Source: Candidatus Omnitrophota bacterium (GTDB lineage: Bacteria; Omnitrophota; Gorgyraeia; Gygaellales; Profunditerraquicolaceae). Taken from it: a DNA stretch of 6,646 bases. This document shows, piece after piece, positions 5,410 through 6,646 of the stretch (positions are counted from its first letter, which is position 1; each line of letters starts with the position of its first letter). The translations under genes were made by a program, and so were the position numbers. The stretch covers positions 1 to 6,646 of the forward strand of contig JAQTVG010000055.1 of assembly GCA_028706895.1 (NCBI GenBank), written 5' to 3'. The notes beneath the pieces are model-generated. The model worked only from the letters and a program-made list of their open reading frames with translations, searched no databases and was not told the origin of the DNA.

Positions 5410-5886
5410 CTACCAGCAGGGAGTGAATTTGTCCGTAAATACCCACGTGGATGAGGTTGCGGCTGACTGGCAGGCGAAACCGTAAATCCCGGAATTGGCA
5501 TTTACGTGCGCTGCTATGTAATACCACGGAGAACCTTGGGGAGATTTGCCTCCGGAAGTACACCTATATGCGTGGAGCCACATAGTATTAGTGCTATAGG
5601 AGCCACTGCGGGTATAAGAATAATAATTTGTTGACCTACATGCAGAGGGTATATCAGTTGAAGCCGTGCCTACGCCGATATCGGCATTAGTAATACTGGA
5701 CAAAACCCCGCCGTTCAAATAATACTCCATTACCCTCTTAGCCAAATGCCCCCAGATTGCCCTGGCTTCTGAAGTGCGCCCGACTTCTACCTGCTTTGAG
5801 TATTGATTAAGGCCAACGGTGGCAAGAATCCCGACGATTATGATTACTATCATTAATTCCATTAACGTGAAAGCTCTCTTATTCAT
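5410..5886 (-). CDS. Type IV prepilin-like protein, paralogue 3, downstream of a heptosyltransferase
   Basis: A 158-residue prepilin with leader MNKRA cut at A^F, then FTLMELMIVIIIVGILATVGL (6-26) with Glu at mature position 5 and a long hydrophobic helix. After the helix come EVGRTSEARAIWGHLAKRVMEYYLNGG (34-60), a helix clearly related to that of paralogues 1 and 2, and then a Tyr/Ser/Gly-rich domain with HAYRCTSGGKSPQ (105-117). Cysteines at 83, 109, 139 and 157 match the four shared by the other two pilins, including the exact 30-residue gap between the second and third. It ends in F-T-P-C-W. The gene starts 1 nt after the heptosyltransferase stop (TAAAATG) with only a weak GAAAGA upstream, so it is probably translated by coupling from that mRNA. 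It is in the opposite orientation to paralogues 1 and 2 and has a separate transcription unit. Confidence 0.9.
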   Translation of the reverse strand: MNKRAFTLMELMIVIIIVGILATVGLNQYSKQVEVGRTSEARAIWGHLAKRVMEYYLNGGVLSSITNADIGVGTASTDIPSACRSTNYYSYTRSGSYSTNTMWLHAYRCTSGGKSPQGSPWYYIAAHVNANSGIYGFACQSAATSSTWVFTDKFTPCW

Positions 5887-5887
5887 T

Positions 5888-6646
5888 TTAATCTTTCAAT
5901 ATTGAATCAGCCGCATTCATAACATCGTCCACAGTTATTGCTTTAAGACAGGCAAATCCCTTAACGCAGTTATGCGCCAAGCATTCTATACAACCAACCG
6001 TTTTATGCACAGCTCTGCTTTTTTCCCCGGTTGGCCCCCATCGTAAAGGGCTTAAACCCGCCTGGCTCCTGCCAAAAATAGAAACTACCGGTGCCCCTAC
6101 CGCAGCTGCGATATGCACAGGCCCTGAATCGTTAGAGATAAATAAGCTGCACCTTTTAAGAAGGGCAGCCAACTCACCGACGGAAGTCTTGCCTGCCATA
6201 TTAATTACAGGATTATGCATATGCTTAACTACATTATGCGCTAAAGTGATGTCCTTTGGCCCGGATACTACCACGGCCTTAAACCCGTATTTCTTAATTA
6301 ACTTATCCGCTACCTCGGCAAATCTTTCGTTGGGCCAAATCTTTGAAGGGCAGCTTGCTGCCGGATGGATAACCAGTAACTTGTCACTCCTTCCTGCTCC
6401 TTCTTCTTTTAATAATTCTGCTACACGCTCCTCTAACGCCGGTTTTACAGATAAAAATATATTTTTATCTTTCGGCTCAACCCCCAGATACCTGGCCAAA
6501 TCCAAAGCATACTCCGATTCATGCTTTTGGCCCGACTGTTTGGTATGCTTTATCCTGTCTGTAAGCAAAAAACTGAGCTTCCGGTCATAGCCAACCCTGC
6601 GGGGTATGCCTGCAAAAAAAGTTACAAGATGCACGCGGTTAGTCGG
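5888..6646 (-). CDS. Glycosyltransferase family 9 heptosyltransferase (WaaF/WaaC-like), N-terminus cut by the window edge
   Basis: Transfers heptose from ADP-heptose to the growing LPS core at the cytoplasmic face of the inner membrane, if it acts like its family. The frame is open to the right edge: 252 residues plus stop, with roughly 90-100 N-terminal residues missing from a usual ~345. The GTG at 6634 is internal, because the preceding codons read P-T-N-R in a block that continues into FFAGIPRRVGYDRK, typical of the family. The C-terminal nucleotide-sugar domain shows LLVIHPAASCPSKIWPNERF (fragment residues 90-109), VVSGPKD (125-131), NMAGKTSVGELAALL (149-163) and the donor-binding NDSGPVHIAAAVGAPVVSIFG (172-192). 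A cysteine group C219-x2-C222-x4-C227-x5-C233 follows near the end. Exact acceptor specificity (heptosyltransferase I, II or another) cannot be read from this part. It is followed by pilin 3 with a 1-nt gap. Confidence 0.9.
   Translation of the reverse strand, partial: PTNRVHLVTFFAGIPRRVGYDRKLSFLLTDRIKHTKQSGQKHESEYALDLARYLGVEPKDKNIFLSVKPALEERVAELLKEEGAGRSDKLLVIHPAASCPSKIWPNERFAEVADKLIKKYGFKAVVVSGPKDITLAHNVVKHMHNPVINMAGKTSVGELAALLKRCSLFISNDSGPVHIAAAVGAPVVSIFGRSQAGLSPLRWGPTGEKSRAVHKTVGCIECLAHNCVKGFACLKAITVDDVMNAADSILKD

Overview
The window comes from a diderm (Gram-negative-type) bacterium. It carries genes for the two inner-core sugars of lipopolysaccharide, Kdo and heptose, plus a set of type IV pilin-like proteins. 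The base composition is moderate. The combination of a metal-type KdsA, a stand-alone heptose-7-phosphate kinase, a deoxyhypusine-synthase-like protein inside the Kdo operon and several short prepilin paralogues is reminiscent of Omnitrophota or related PVC-type or deltaproteobacterial lineages. That placement is inference from remembered gene neighbourhoods, not from a marker gene.

Left part (1-3224, all minus strand): a tightly packed operon reads leftwards as DHS-like protein, rfaE1 (heptose-7-P kinase), kdsB (CMP-Kdo synthetase) and kdsA (Kdo-8-P synthase, cut by the left edge). Every junction overlaps, by 4, 1 and 8 nt, so the genes are almost certainly co-transcribed and translationally coupled. 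Three of the four make precursors for the LPS inner core. The first gene has the fold signature of deoxyhypusine synthase but, by eye, not its catalytic lysine, and its role is unknown.

Middle (3225-5327): an intergenic stretch of 116 bp separates this operon from radC on the plus strand. Convergent to radC is a 73-residue XRE-type DNA-binding protein. Its start faces a strong plus-strand promoter whose -35 box overlaps the regulator's own -35 box on the other strand. A perfect 14-bp palindrome plus an extra half-site covers the predicted transcription start of that promoter. The promoter drives two tandem paralogous prepilins. The second has no ATG/GTG/TTG start and seems to begin at ATT behind a good Shine-Dalgarno sequence.

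Right part (5328-6646, minus strand): after a convergent stem-loop comes a third pilin paralogue, preceded with a 1-nt gap by a glycosyltransferase family 9 heptosyltransferase cut by the right edge. The three pilins share a four-cysteine scaffold with near-invariant spacing and a common R-C-x-x-G-G-K-(S/T)-P motif, so they form one family split over two transcription units. No rRNA, tRNA, CRISPR array, insertion sequence or gene-free stretch over 300 bp was seen.
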